Part shown: piece after piece, positions 45,012-51,939 of the stretch
Layout of the letters: the number at the start of each line of letters is the position of its first letter
Numbering within the stretch: the first letter of the stretch is position 1
Source of the DNA: Bacteroides sp. GM023
Lineage (GTDB): Bacteria; Bacteroidota; Bacteroidia; Bacteroidales; Bacteroidaceae
Assembly (NCBI RefSeq): GCF_014750685.1
Contig: NZ_JAAXGE010000001.1
Span: 682,001 to 746,000, forward strand
Length of the DNA: 64,000 nucleotides
Direction of reading: 5' to 3'
Position numbers and translations under genes: made by a program
Notes under the pieces: generated by a model
Told to the model about the DNA's origin: nothing
What the model saw: the letters and a program-made list of their open reading frames with translations, nothing else
Database searches by the model: none

Positions 45012-45059
45012 AAAAGAACTACGGGAGATAGCAAAAATGCCATCTCCCGTAGTTCTTTT
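45012..45059. terminator. Bidirectional terminator between DUF4248 and amidase genes
   Basis: An 18-bp perfect stem (AAAAGAACTACGGGAGAT at 45012-45029 with its reverse complement at 45042-45059), with A and T runs at its outer ends, separates the convergent genes. Confidence 0.92.
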
Positions 45060-45060
45060 A

Positions 45061-45504
45061 TTATATTTCGGAATACTCTTTCTGAGCATTAAAGCAAGGA
45101 CACGCCTTATGAATCGAGGCACTCAACTGATAATGTCCCAGAATCTGTGCATCCGGATACTGATGCCTGAGAATCGTCAATAAGTCAAGTAGCGCAAAAC
45201 GCTGTGCCTGTGTCCTCGTATCTGCCGGACGACCTTCTTCATCCAGTCCACCTTCATAACATATCCCGATACTGTGCCGATTAAATCCCCTTACGTGCGC
45301 ACCCATTTCCGATACCGGACGGCAGTGATGGAGCTCGCCATTTCGCGTAATATAAAAATGGTAACCGATATCTTTGAAACCTCGTTGCAGATGACACTGA
45401 CGGAGTTGCTCTACAGTGAAAGGAACATTGCAGCGCGTAGCGCTGCAATGAACCGCCAACAATTTAATCTCTCGTGGGAGATAACTTTCTTCCTGATTTT
45501 CCAT
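45061..45504 (-). CDS. N-acetylmuramoyl-L-alanine amidase (phage-type)
   Basis: A 147-residue Amidase_2 enzyme that would cut the MurNAc-L-Ala bond of peptidoglycan. It has LLAVHCSATR (first zinc histidine), RGFKDIGYHFYITRNGEL, HVRGFNRHSIGICYEGG, and the C-terminal ILGHYQLSASIHKACPCFN with the second histidine and the zinc-ligand cysteine region. There is no signal peptide; the small size recalls T7 lysozyme. In this island it stands next to smalltalk and HU-like genes. A phage-derived or antagonistic role is possible but unproven. Confidence 0.88.
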   Translation of the reverse strand: MENQEESYLPREIKLLAVHCSATRCNVPFTVEQLRQCHLQRGFKDIGYHFYITRNGELHHCRPVSEMGAHVRGFNRHSIGICYEGGLDEEGRPADTRTQAQRFALLDLLTILRHQYPDAQILGHYQLSASIHKACPCFNAQKEYSEI

Positions 45505-45522
45505 GCGGGATTGTTTAGAAGA

Positions 45523-45621
45523 TTACTGCCCTACGCAGGACGTCACACCGATGGCTGAGATGATAGACGTCGCGATGGTCACGATAAACTGGAGAATGTT
45601 TTTCCAAAGTTGCTTTTTCAT
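45523..45621 (-). CDS. Smalltalk protein
   Basis: A 32-residue peptide: starts MKKQLWKNILQFIVTIATS, continues with a hydrophobic IISAIGV segment and ends TSCVGQ. It matches the very short smalltalk family found between HU-like and amidase genes in Bacteroides. One hydrophobic helix (about residues 9-27) suggests membrane insertion, or a lipoprotein-like signal with the terminal cysteine; function is not known. It lies 18 bases upstream of the amidase start on the same strand. Confidence 0.88.
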   Translation of the reverse strand: MKKQLWKNILQFIVTIATSIISAIGVTSCVGQ

Positions 45622-45659
45622 ACTGTTTTAATTAAAAATGGATAATTGGTAATTAATAA

Positions 45660-46133
45660 TTAAGCTGCCGGATCCGGAGTTTCACCGCCATCACCCTTGC
45701 CGCCATCATCGGGAAGTGGCTCTTCGTCCGAATTGGTAGGGGCATCACTTTTATACAGCGAGTAATCCAACGCTTTGCACAATTTGCGAAGATCATTTCC
45801 CGGGAAAAATAGCACCTTGCCTTTTTCGATACAGGAAGAGTTGAACTCTTTCGCGGTTTTGGTAGGAATGCCGGTTTTGAGACTCATGCGGAAATTGCCC
45901 AGGTCGCCCATCTGAACGATATTTCCTTCTTCCAGGACATTGACGGTTTCGAGCAGAAACTCGCCGATACAACCCTCCAGCTCGCCCTTCGAATAAGAAG
46001 AACGTTCGGAAATACGTTTGCAGACTTCCTTGACGGAAACTTTACGTCCGCTGCGAGCTACTGCGTAATACTTCGGAGCTTCGTCAGGTTTCAACAGGTT
46101 CTTGCGAGCCATGATAGTGTAATTCTGTGCCAT
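45660..46133 (-). CDS. HU-like DNA-binding protein
   Basis: A 157-residue protein of the Bacteroides HU-related family. It starts with a linker (NYTIMARKNLLKPDEAPKYYAVA), contains the HU-like core (SVKEVCKRISERSSYSKGEL; IVQMGDLGNFRMSL), and has an acidic glycine-rich tail from about residue 130. It is longer than classical HU (about 90 residues). It stands first in a minus-strand group with smalltalk and the amidase, behind its own promoter with a perfect palindrome over the start region. Confidence 0.87.
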   Translation of the reverse strand: MAQNYTIMARKNLLKPDEAPKYYAVARSGRKVSVKEVCKRISERSSYSKGELEGCIGEFLLETVNVLEEGNIVQMGDLGNFRMSLKTGIPTKTAKEFNSSCIEKGKVLFFPGNDLRKLCKALDYSLYKSDAPTNSDEEPLPDDGGKGDGGETPDPAA

Positions 46134-46171
46134 AAGATTCTAGTTTTTAATGGTTAATTTTAAATTCTTCT

Positions 46172-46196
46172 TGTAATCGATTACATGACAAAAGTA
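46172..46196 (-). promoter_or_regulatory. Promoter and palindromic operator of the HU-like gene
   Basis: On the minus strand TACTTTTG (complement of 46189-46196) is a perfect -7 element. The perfect 14-base palindrome TGTAATCGATTACA (46172-46185) lies directly downstream, over the expected transcription start, where a repressor would block it. No regulator gene was identified; self-control by the HU-like protein is possible. Confidence 0.55.
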
Positions 46197-46259
46197 CAAT
46201 ATCAGGAAAGCCGCACGACGCACAGTGACGCACACGGGCGCACTGGGAAAAAGAAAAAA

Positions 46260-46334
46260 CATTGAGAGGTTTGTATCGAAACCTCCCAATGTTTGAATGT
46301 AATCATTGAGATGTTTTTTGCAAATCTCCCAATG
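46260..46334 (-). terminator. Twin hairpins after the VirE/DUF3987 gene
   Basis: Two hairpins in a row share the stem ends CATTGAGA...TCYCAATG: 46260-46291 (AGGTTT/AAACCT core) and 46304-46334 (AGAT/ATCT core). They sit 55-130 bases past the stop of the minus-strand gene and have T/A runs near. Two similar stems in tandem suggest a duplicated terminator. Confidence 0.6.
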
Positions 46335-46388
46335 CTTTTTCGCCTTACTTAAAAGGACAAAAGGACAAAAAGGACAGATATGACCGTC

Positions 46389-48734
46389 TTAATTCATTTT
46401 AGAATAAACTCCATGAGACAACTTATTGATTTTTACTCCGTTGAGCGACTTCAGAAGCCGTGTTACCTTGCGGTGGCTGAAATCATATTTTTCGCCAAGG
46501 CGGATGGCTTCGTCCGTACTGAAATTTTCGGGAAGCTCATTGACAAAATTGCGTACAGTGTCCGGATTCTTCAACGGACGTATAGAAGGAGAGGGCATCG
46601 AAGACAACAACAAACGGCTATGTTCGTAACAACACAACACAATCCGCAGAGAACGCTCGAAATCCTCGTCCGTACAATAAATATCGAGAGAAGGATCACA
46701 AGATTCAAACTGGCGGATGCGAGTCTGAATCATGCTGATGCGCATCACCAGGAAGGCATAGCGTTTCACTACCGCCTGGAGGTCATCATTACCCTCGGTC
46801 GCCACTTCAGACAGCATACGCGAGAATATTTCATTCAAGCGATTCCATTGCGGGCGGCTCAAATGGAAAACAACAGGATGCTCCAGGCAAAAGGCGTACA
46901 ACTCGGAGACATGATGGGCGATAGGCTTGAAACTGTCTTCCAGAGAAATGGAATCATCACCCATATCTTTCCAATGGGGAGTCTCACGGAAAGTGTAAGT
47001 CAGAATACGGCTTGGCAGTCCACCCTCGTAATTGCTCAGCAGAATGTCCACCTGCCCCAGGGTACCTGTCAGAAACAAGGCGAGTTTCGGATGACGGATA
47101 TATATAGGGCGGATTCCGTTCGCCTTGTACGAAGAATCAATGTTTTCGTGCTCGAAGGCTTTTCGGAGCATGTCATCAAAATTGCCACAGTCCAGATGGT
47201 TGGCGGTGGTGAGAGTCTGCGCTTCCGTGTCAAAGATGATACTTCCTTGAGGACCATTGTCCTGCATTTGTATCTGCATACGCGTATAGCTGGTAGTGGC
47301 AGGGATAAACAGCATTTTGAAAGGAGGTCTTTGCGGTTCTTCGGAACAAGTTTCTCCGCTTCTCTTTCTCTGCGAACACTCCCGTTGCCAGTTGCTGTGC
47401 TGAGTGTCATATTTCTTCTGCAAAAATTCACTGGCTGACAGTATCTGCTCCTGTATTTCCTCCAGCAGATAGCGACCGGTTTGGGCTATGCCTTTACCGC
47501 TGCCGGCAGGGGAGAAGACAACACTGTAGAGATGCGTGGAATATCTCTTATGATTGTAAATGCCGAAAGTCTGCGGAAGTGCTGCGCTAAGTGCCGTGAG
47601 GACGGAGAGGAACGAAATATCCTGCTCGCGGTCACTGCCTTCTTCAAGCAGGCAGGCATTCAATATTTCGGGAAGATTATCATACACATTGTGCGGAAAT
47701 GTGGGAGTTGATTTTCGCAACTCTTCCCCTGTCCAATAGTTCTCGTCCATTTCATCGGAATATTCCGGGGCATCATAGTGTCCTTTTGGCTTTTTGTCCT
47801 TTTGATAAGAGCTTGCGACACCGGCTGAATTGTCCGCCGATTGTTCCGCAACTTTCTTATACCCAGAGGAAAGGACGCTGGATATTTCTGCGGATGGGAA
47901 ATCTGTATGTTCGAAATACGACGTTAGCTCACGTAATATGTTTTTTTGCGGATAATGTCGGCGACAGGCTTCGCAGGCAAGTTTAAAGAGGTTGGAATGA
48001 CGTTGCCCGGCGGTTAGAGGATAAAGGAAAATATAGGACGAAAGGAACTGCTTTATTTCTTCTTCGGACACCTCACTCTTTTCTTCGGACGAGTTTTCCG
48101 GACTGTTTTTTGAGGTGGGAAAAGGGAGCGGAATCTCGTTCTCGAAAGAGGGCGAAGACTCTTCCCGGCAAGTGGACGGCTCCATTACAAAAGACTGATA
48201 AAGACTGGCAACATATCCGTTGGGCGAATAAGTAAAATAGCAAAGGCGGCTTTCATCTTTGCAGGCAGGGTCGCTTTCCAGTCCGAGCAGGCGGTTGTAG
48301 TATTGACTGACCAGCAGTTGTCCTTCACGATGGCGGCCTTCGATACCTTCTACGTAGGCGAAGATTTTCACACCGTCGGTAGGGCTTTCAAGTGCGGCTA
48401 CCGTGTGAGGATCTGCCGCGCAACGTTGGATTACTTCCAGGCGATTGGGGACATGGTCATAATCCAGTCCGACAATACAACTGTGCTGAAGGAAATTTTT
48501 GATAGCGTGCGCTCCGTTGAATGTGCCTGCCGGGGTGAAGCAGGGGAGTTGGCTTTTCAATTTCTGCGCGGCAGCCTGGTCGCCTTCCGTATGATAACGG
48601 CGGATGGTGTTGATGATGGTGGCATAGACCGGATGGATACACATAAAGATGATTTCGAGGAAAGACATGATTTTAGGTTGTTTGGAATACACATTTTCAT
48701 AAACCGATACTTTAATTTCTTCTAAAACTTTCAT
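46389..48734 (-). CDS. VirE N-terminal / DUF3987 primase-helicase-like protein
   Basis: A 781-residue protein. The N-terminal part (about residues 25-190) matches the BT4734/VirE_N type domain (QKLKSQLPCFTPAGTF; VGLDYDHVPN), which resembles a primase-like fold. The C-terminal part (from about residue 330) matches DUF3987: FPHNVYDNLPEILNACLLEE, VFSPAGSGKGIAQTGRYLLE as a modified Walker A, and SIIFDTEAQTLTTANHLDCG as a Walker B-like strand. Such proteins are widespread in Bacteroides beside HU-like and DUF4248 genes and are related to mobile-element replication proteins. It has its own promoter and is separate from the HU group. Confidence 0.85.
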   Translation of the reverse strand: MKVLEEIKVSVYENVYSKQPKIMSFLEIIFMCIHPVYATIINTIRRYHTEGDQAAAQKLKSQLPCFTPAGTFNGAHAIKNFLQHSCIVGLDYDHVPNRLEVIQRCAADPHTVAALESPTDGVKIFAYVEGIEGRHREGQLLVSQYYNRLLGLESDPACKDESRLCYFTYSPNGYVASLYQSFVMEPSTCREESSPSFENEIPLPFPTSKNSPENSSEEKSEVSEEEIKQFLSSYIFLYPLTAGQRHSNLFKLACEACRRHYPQKNILRELTSYFEHTDFPSAEISSVLSSGYKKVAEQSADNSAGVASSYQKDKKPKGHYDAPEYSDEMDENYWTGEELRKSTPTFPHNVYDNLPEILNACLLEEGSDREQDISFLSVLTALSAALPQTFGIYNHKRYSTHLYSVVFSPAGSGKGIAQTGRYLLEEIQEQILSASEFLQKKYDTQHSNWQRECSQRKRSGETCSEEPQRPPFKMLFIPATTSYTRMQIQMQDNGPQGSIIFDTEAQTLTTANHLDCGNFDDMLRKAFEHENIDSSYKANGIRPIYIRHPKLALFLTGTLGQVDILLSNYEGGLPSRILTYTFRETPHWKDMGDDSISLEDSFKPIAHHVSELYAFCLEHPVVFHLSRPQWNRLNEIFSRMLSEVATEGNDDLQAVVKRYAFLVMRISMIQTRIRQFESCDPSLDIYCTDEDFERSLRIVLCCYEHSRLLLSSMPSPSIRPLKNPDTVRNFVNELPENFSTDEAIRLGEKYDFSHRKVTRLLKSLNGVKINKLSHGVYSKMN

Positions 48735-48759
48735 ATAAAATTGATTTTATTTAAATTGA

Positions 48760-48792
48760 TTGTCCGACTATCGGATAACGGGTGCAAAGGTA
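48760..48792 (-). promoter_or_regulatory. Promoter and near-palindrome upstream of the VirE/DUF3987 gene
   Basis: TACCTTTG on the minus strand (complement of 48785-48792) is a perfect -7. Downstream, TCCGA-CTA-TCGGA (48763-48775) forms an inverted repeat just past the expected transcription start, a likely operator or 5' hairpin. Confidence 0.55.
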
Positions 48793-48886
48793 GGCAGATG
48801 GAAAATGGAGGGACTTCCCTACGTGGGAAGTAATTGATAAACCAAATATGAAACAAAACATTATAAATTATTAATAATACGACGAC

Positions 48887-49246
48887 ATGGTAAAAGAAAA
48901 ACGGGAAACTTATGAGTTTTTAGGCAATTTGGTGGTTAGTTTAATGAATATGGATGGGTTATTTACGTATGGTTTCTTCGAGAAAGAGCTTTGTGTCTCC
49001 CCCAAAAAGTTGAGTGAGATGAGACAGGGTGAAGACGAGTATATTTATCAGTATGTACGCTTGCTCCGGTGTATTTTAGAATATATCAATTTGGTGATAT
49101 GGATGGATAAGATACAGGAACAGTTGAGAGTGGTGTTGGATTCCCATTATGATTTGGTGATTGCTGCCGTTCCGCATGGCTTCCGTGGAGCCATTCAGCC
49201 CGGACAATGGGAAACAGTGTTGCAATGGGATGGCGTGATTTTGTGA
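48887..49246 (+). CDS. Uncharacterised 119-residue protein
   Basis: I do not recognise this protein. It is a soluble-looking chain without signal peptide: a charged start (MVKEKRETYEFLGNLVVSL), a KKLSEMRQGEDEYIYQYVRL segment that resembles a helix-turn-helix only weakly, and a tryptophan-containing C terminus. It is divergent from the VirE/DUF3987 gene and could belong to the same island. The start codon follows an AT-rich tract as usual for this organism. Confidence 0.6.
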   Translation: MVKEKRETYEFLGNLVVSLMNMDGLFTYGFFEKELCVSPKKLSEMRQGEDEYIYQYVRLLRCILEYINLVIWMDKIQEQLRVVLDSHYDLVIAAVPHGFRGAIQPGQWETVLQWDGVIL

Positions 49247-49314
49247 ATAATACCGGGAATGAGACAATTTTTTAATATTTTAGGCGATTTCCTTTCTTTA
49301 TTTAATTTATTTTA

Positions 49315-49322
49315 TATCTTTG
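49315..49322 (+). promoter_or_regulatory. Candidate -7 element for the DUF805 gene
   Basis: TATCTTTG matches the consensus exactly, 63 bases ahead of the start codon; the -33 box is unclear. The leader holds a 21-codon reading frame (49346-49411) overlapping the gene start, which is probably chance. Confidence 0.5.
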
Positions 49323-49385
49323 CTTTCTATATAAGAGGAACACGAATGAAAACTCACTTATTTATTCATATAAACTTAATAAATT

Positions 49386-49871
49386 ATGTTCAAAGCTCCT
49401 TTTTCTTTTGACGGACGTATTCGTAGAATCGAGTATTTCCTGTCTGGTATCATTGGTGGTATCGTTTCAAGTATCGCATGGGCACTGGGTGTGGGCACAT
49501 TCGTTATGGGTGCGGCTAGCGGTTCGGCCGGCGGTTCTGTCATCGGTTTATTGATTGGTCTTGCAGCTTTGGTCGCTTCCGTGTGGTTCTCTTTGGCACA
49601 GGGAGTGAAGCGTCTGCATGACTTGAATAAATCCGGTTGGTTGATTCTGTTGTGCTGTGTTCCTATCGTAGGCTGGATTTTTGCATTGTACATGCTGTTT
49701 GCCGACGGTACGGTAGGCCCCAATCCTTACGGTGAAGATCCTAAAAACCGTATGCCATATCAGGCACAACCCGCTTCTGTGAATGTGACAGTAAACGTTT
49801 CGAGAGAAGAAGTGAAAGTGGCGGAACCTGTTGCGCCTGCTGAAGCTCCTGCAGAAGAAAAAGCTGAATAA
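49386..49871 (+). CDS. DUF805 membrane protein
   Basis: A 161-residue protein with the DUF805 layout: FSFDGRIRRIEYFLSGIIGG at the start, hydrophobic helices near residues 18-40, 52-72 and 88-108, the conserved GVKRLHDLNKSGWLILL loop and the FADGTVGPNPYGEDP motif. An extra glycine/alanine/serine-rich stretch lies between the first helices, and the last 45 residues form an alanine/glutamate/proline-rich tail. Function of the family is unknown. A strong terminator follows. Confidence 0.88.
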   Translation: MFKAPFSFDGRIRRIEYFLSGIIGGIVSSIAWALGVGTFVMGAASGSAGGSVIGLLIGLAALVASVWFSLAQGVKRLHDLNKSGWLILLCCVPIVGWIFALYMLFADGTVGPNPYGEDPKNRMPYQAQPASVNVTVNVSREEVKVAEPVAPAEAPAEEKAE

Positions 49872-49893
49872 ACTTTTTTAAGAAGAAATAGTG

Positions 49894-49933
49894 AAGCCTC
49901 TTGCGAAATTCGTTTTGCGAGAGGCTTTTTTTT
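49894..49933 (+). terminator. Terminator overlapping the ridA promoter
   Basis: AAGCCTCTTGCGAAA pairs with TTTTGCGAGAGGCTT over about 15 bases (one bulge/mismatch), followed by T8. The right arm contains the TTTTG -33 box of the next promoter. Confidence 0.85.
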
Positions 49934-49943
49934 GCTATCTTTG
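49913..49943 (+). promoter_or_regulatory. ridA promoter
   Basis: TTTTG (49913-49917) and TATCTTTG (49936-49943, perfect) are 18 bases apart; ridA starts 31 bases downstream. The -33 box lies in the terminator hairpin of the preceding gene. Confidence 0.65.
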
Positions 49944-49974
49944 AAAGTTAGTAAAACAGAAAATAGAAATAAAT

Positions 49975-50349
49975 ATGAAAAAAGTAATTTGCAGTGAGAA
50001 GGCGCCCGGAGCTATCGGTCCTTACAGTCAGGCGATAGAAGCCAATGGAATGGTATTTGTGTCGGGTCAGTTGCCTATTGATGCCGCTACGGGAGAGATG
50101 GCGGAAGGGATTGAAGCACAGGCACGCCAGTCGTTGGAGAATATGAAACACATTCTTGAAGAAGCAGGATTGACAATGGCAAACATTGTCAAAACTACTG
50201 TCTTTCTTCAGGATATGTCCCTGTTTGCAGGGATGAATGGTGTGTATGCCACCTATTTCGACGGGGCTTTCCCGGCACGCTCGGCGTTTGCCGTAAAAGC
50301 CCTGCCAAAGGATGCGTTAGTAGAGATTGAGTGCATCGCGGTTCGCTAA
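49975..50349 (+). CDS. ridA: RidA family reactive-intermediate deaminase
   Basis: A 124-residue trimeric enzyme that hydrolyses 2-aminoacrylate and related enamine/imine by-products of PLP enzymes. It has PGAIGPYSQAIEANGMVFVS near the start, GQLPIDAATGEM, the NMKHILEEAGLTMANIVKTT helix and FPARSAFAVKALPKDALVEI with the key arginine and glutamate. Its last 33 bases overlap the 3' end of folC on the opposite strand. Confidence 0.94.
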   Translation: MKKVICSEKAPGAIGPYSQAIEANGMVFVSGQLPIDAATGEMAEGIEAQARQSLENMKHILEEAGLTMANIVKTTVFLQDMSLFAGMNGVYATYFDGAFPARSAFAVKALPKDALVEIECIAVR

Positions 50350-51807
50350 CAAGTCGGCGACAATGAATGTGCTGCCTCCCACGAAGATAAGGTCTTTAGG
50401 GGGGCAGTTCTTTTTAGCTGCCTGCACGGCATCTACCACAGTGGGGTAGGATGTTCCTTTTAGTCCGGCTTCTTCTGCCAGTTCCATCAACTCATTTTCA
50501 GGCAGCGCACGCTTCACGCTTGCTTTGGTGAAGTAGTAAGTGGCATCTTTCGGCAACACTTGCAGGACGCCGCTGATATCTTTGTCATTGACCATACCGA
50601 ATACGATATGAATATCCTTGTCGAAAGTTTTGCGGATAGCATCGAGCTGTACGCGGATATATTCGATTCCGTCGACGTTGTGTCCCGTGTCACAGATAAT
50701 GTCCGGATAGCTGTGTACTTTCTGCCAACGCCCCATCAGGCCGGTGAGACGACATACATTGGCAAAACCTTCTAAACAGTTCCGCGGCGTGATGTTGTAG
50801 TTCAGATGGGTCAGGGCTGCAAGAGCCTTTAGAGTGGTGTGCATGTTTTCGAATTGGTAAGCCCCGCTCAATTCGCTGAAAAGTCCGGAAGGAAACATGT
50901 TATTGAGGATCCTGATGGCATCTTTTCTTCTGTCGAGTATTTGGTCTATCGCACGTATACTGTTTACTGTATCTAACATGGCTAGTAGTTGCCGGATTTG
51001 ATTTTTCTTTTCTTCCGACAGTCCGTCTGTTTCTTCGACTATTTTGTATGCTTTCTTTATACTTCTGTCCATTCCTGTTCTTATTTCCTGCAACCTCGAA
51101 TAAGGAAGTATTTCCATGCTCCAGTGTTGGGGAACCTTGCCGGCAAATTCGATGGGCGCATTCTTTTCTTTTGCCTTCATGGTAAATACACGTTTCACCG
51201 CTCCTTGGGCTCTGCCGATAATGACCGGAACGCCTTCCTTGATGATACCTGCTTTCTCTTTGGCAATCTTCGTCAGCGTGTCGCCCAGATATTGGGTGTG
51301 GTCAAGACCGATATTAGTGATAACGCATAAATCCGGATGGATGATGTTCGTACAGTCCAGTCGCCCGCCCATACCTACTTCGATTACTGCCACGTCCACT
51401 TTCTGATCGGCAAAATAGCGGAACGCCATGGCAGTAGTCAGTTCAAAAAAGGAAGGGTGCAGCGGTTCGAAGAAAGCGCGGTGTTCTTCCACGAAATTGA
51501 CTACATACTCTTCCGGTATCATCTCGCCGTTGATGCGGATGCGTTCGCGAAAATCAATCAGATGAGGGGAGGTGAATAATCCGACCCGGTAGCCGGCGCA
51601 CTGCAATACTGCCGCGATAGTATGTGAGCAAGAACCTTTTCCGTTCGTTCCTGCGATATGTATCGTTTTGAATTGTCGATGGGGATGCCCGAAATGCTCG
51701 TCCAATTTGTGTGTTGTCTCTAACCCCGGCTTATATGCTTTGCTTCCTATTTGCTGAAACATAGGTACACTTTCATATAAGTACTTTAAAGTGTTCTGAT
51801 AATCCAT
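50317..51807 (-). CDS. folC: Bifunctional folylpolyglutamate / dihydrofolate synthase
   Basis: A 496-residue Mur-ligase-like enzyme that adds glutamate to folates. It has HIAGTNGKGSCSHTIAAVLQ (P-loop), LFTSPHLIDFRERI, VGMGGRLDCTNII, ITNIGLDHTQYLGDTLTKIA and, in the C-terminal domain, LMGRWQKVHSYPDIICDTGH. It is about 60-70 residues longer than the common form because of a helical insertion near residues 240-310 (TGMDRSIKKAYKIVEETDGL...), between the central domain and SGAYQFENMHTTLKALAAL. The 3' end overlaps ridA by 33 bases in convergent orientation. Confidence 0.93.
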   Translation of the reverse strand: MDYQNTLKYLYESVPMFQQIGSKAYKPGLETTHKLDEHFGHPHRQFKTIHIAGTNGKGSCSHTIAAVLQCAGYRVGLFTSPHLIDFRERIRINGEMIPEEYVVNFVEEHRAFFEPLHPSFFELTTAMAFRYFADQKVDVAVIEVGMGGRLDCTNIIHPDLCVITNIGLDHTQYLGDTLTKIAKEKAGIIKEGVPVIIGRAQGAVKRVFTMKAKEKNAPIEFAGKVPQHWSMEILPYSRLQEIRTGMDRSIKKAYKIVEETDGLSEEKKNQIRQLLAMLDTVNSIRAIDQILDRRKDAIRILNNMFPSGLFSELSGAYQFENMHTTLKALAALTHLNYNITPRNCLEGFANVCRLTGLMGRWQKVHSYPDIICDTGHNVDGIEYIRVQLDAIRKTFDKDIHIVFGMVNDKDISGVLQVLPKDATYYFTKASVKRALPENELMELAEEAGLKGTSYPTVVDAVQAAKKNCPPKDLIFVGGSTFIVADLLANRDALNLY

Positions 51808-51827
51808 GTTTTATAAAATTTAACTCA

Positions 51828-51899
51828 GGGCAATCTTTATTGCCCACTAATTTGTTTATCTTTAGAACCGTCAATCCTACGATGTATGCGGGGTTGACG
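51828..51899 (+). promoter_or_regulatory. Hairpin-bearing leader of the PIN-PhoH gene
   Basis: GGGCAAT-CTTT-ATTGCCC (51828-51845) is a perfect 7-bp hairpin. TATCTTTA (51857-51864) is a 7/8 -7 match. CGTCAATCC (51869-51877) pairs with GGGTTGACG (51891-51899) through one wobble, so a transcript from this promoter would begin with a 5' hairpin. A stabilising stem is one possible role. Confidence 0.45.
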
Positions 51900-51939
51900 A
51901 TTTGAGATTGCAAATATCAACATTTAAATCTAAGAAATC

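Noticed and set aside
46380..47438. Open frame of 352 codons opposite the VirE/DUF3987 gene
   Set aside because: Its translation has no family features, and the real gene on the other strand has recognisable VirE_N and DUF3987 motifs over the same bases.
49346..49411. 21-codon leader peptide overlapping the DUF805 start
   Set aside because: No regulatory codon pattern or paired terminator structure; likely chance in AT-rich leader.
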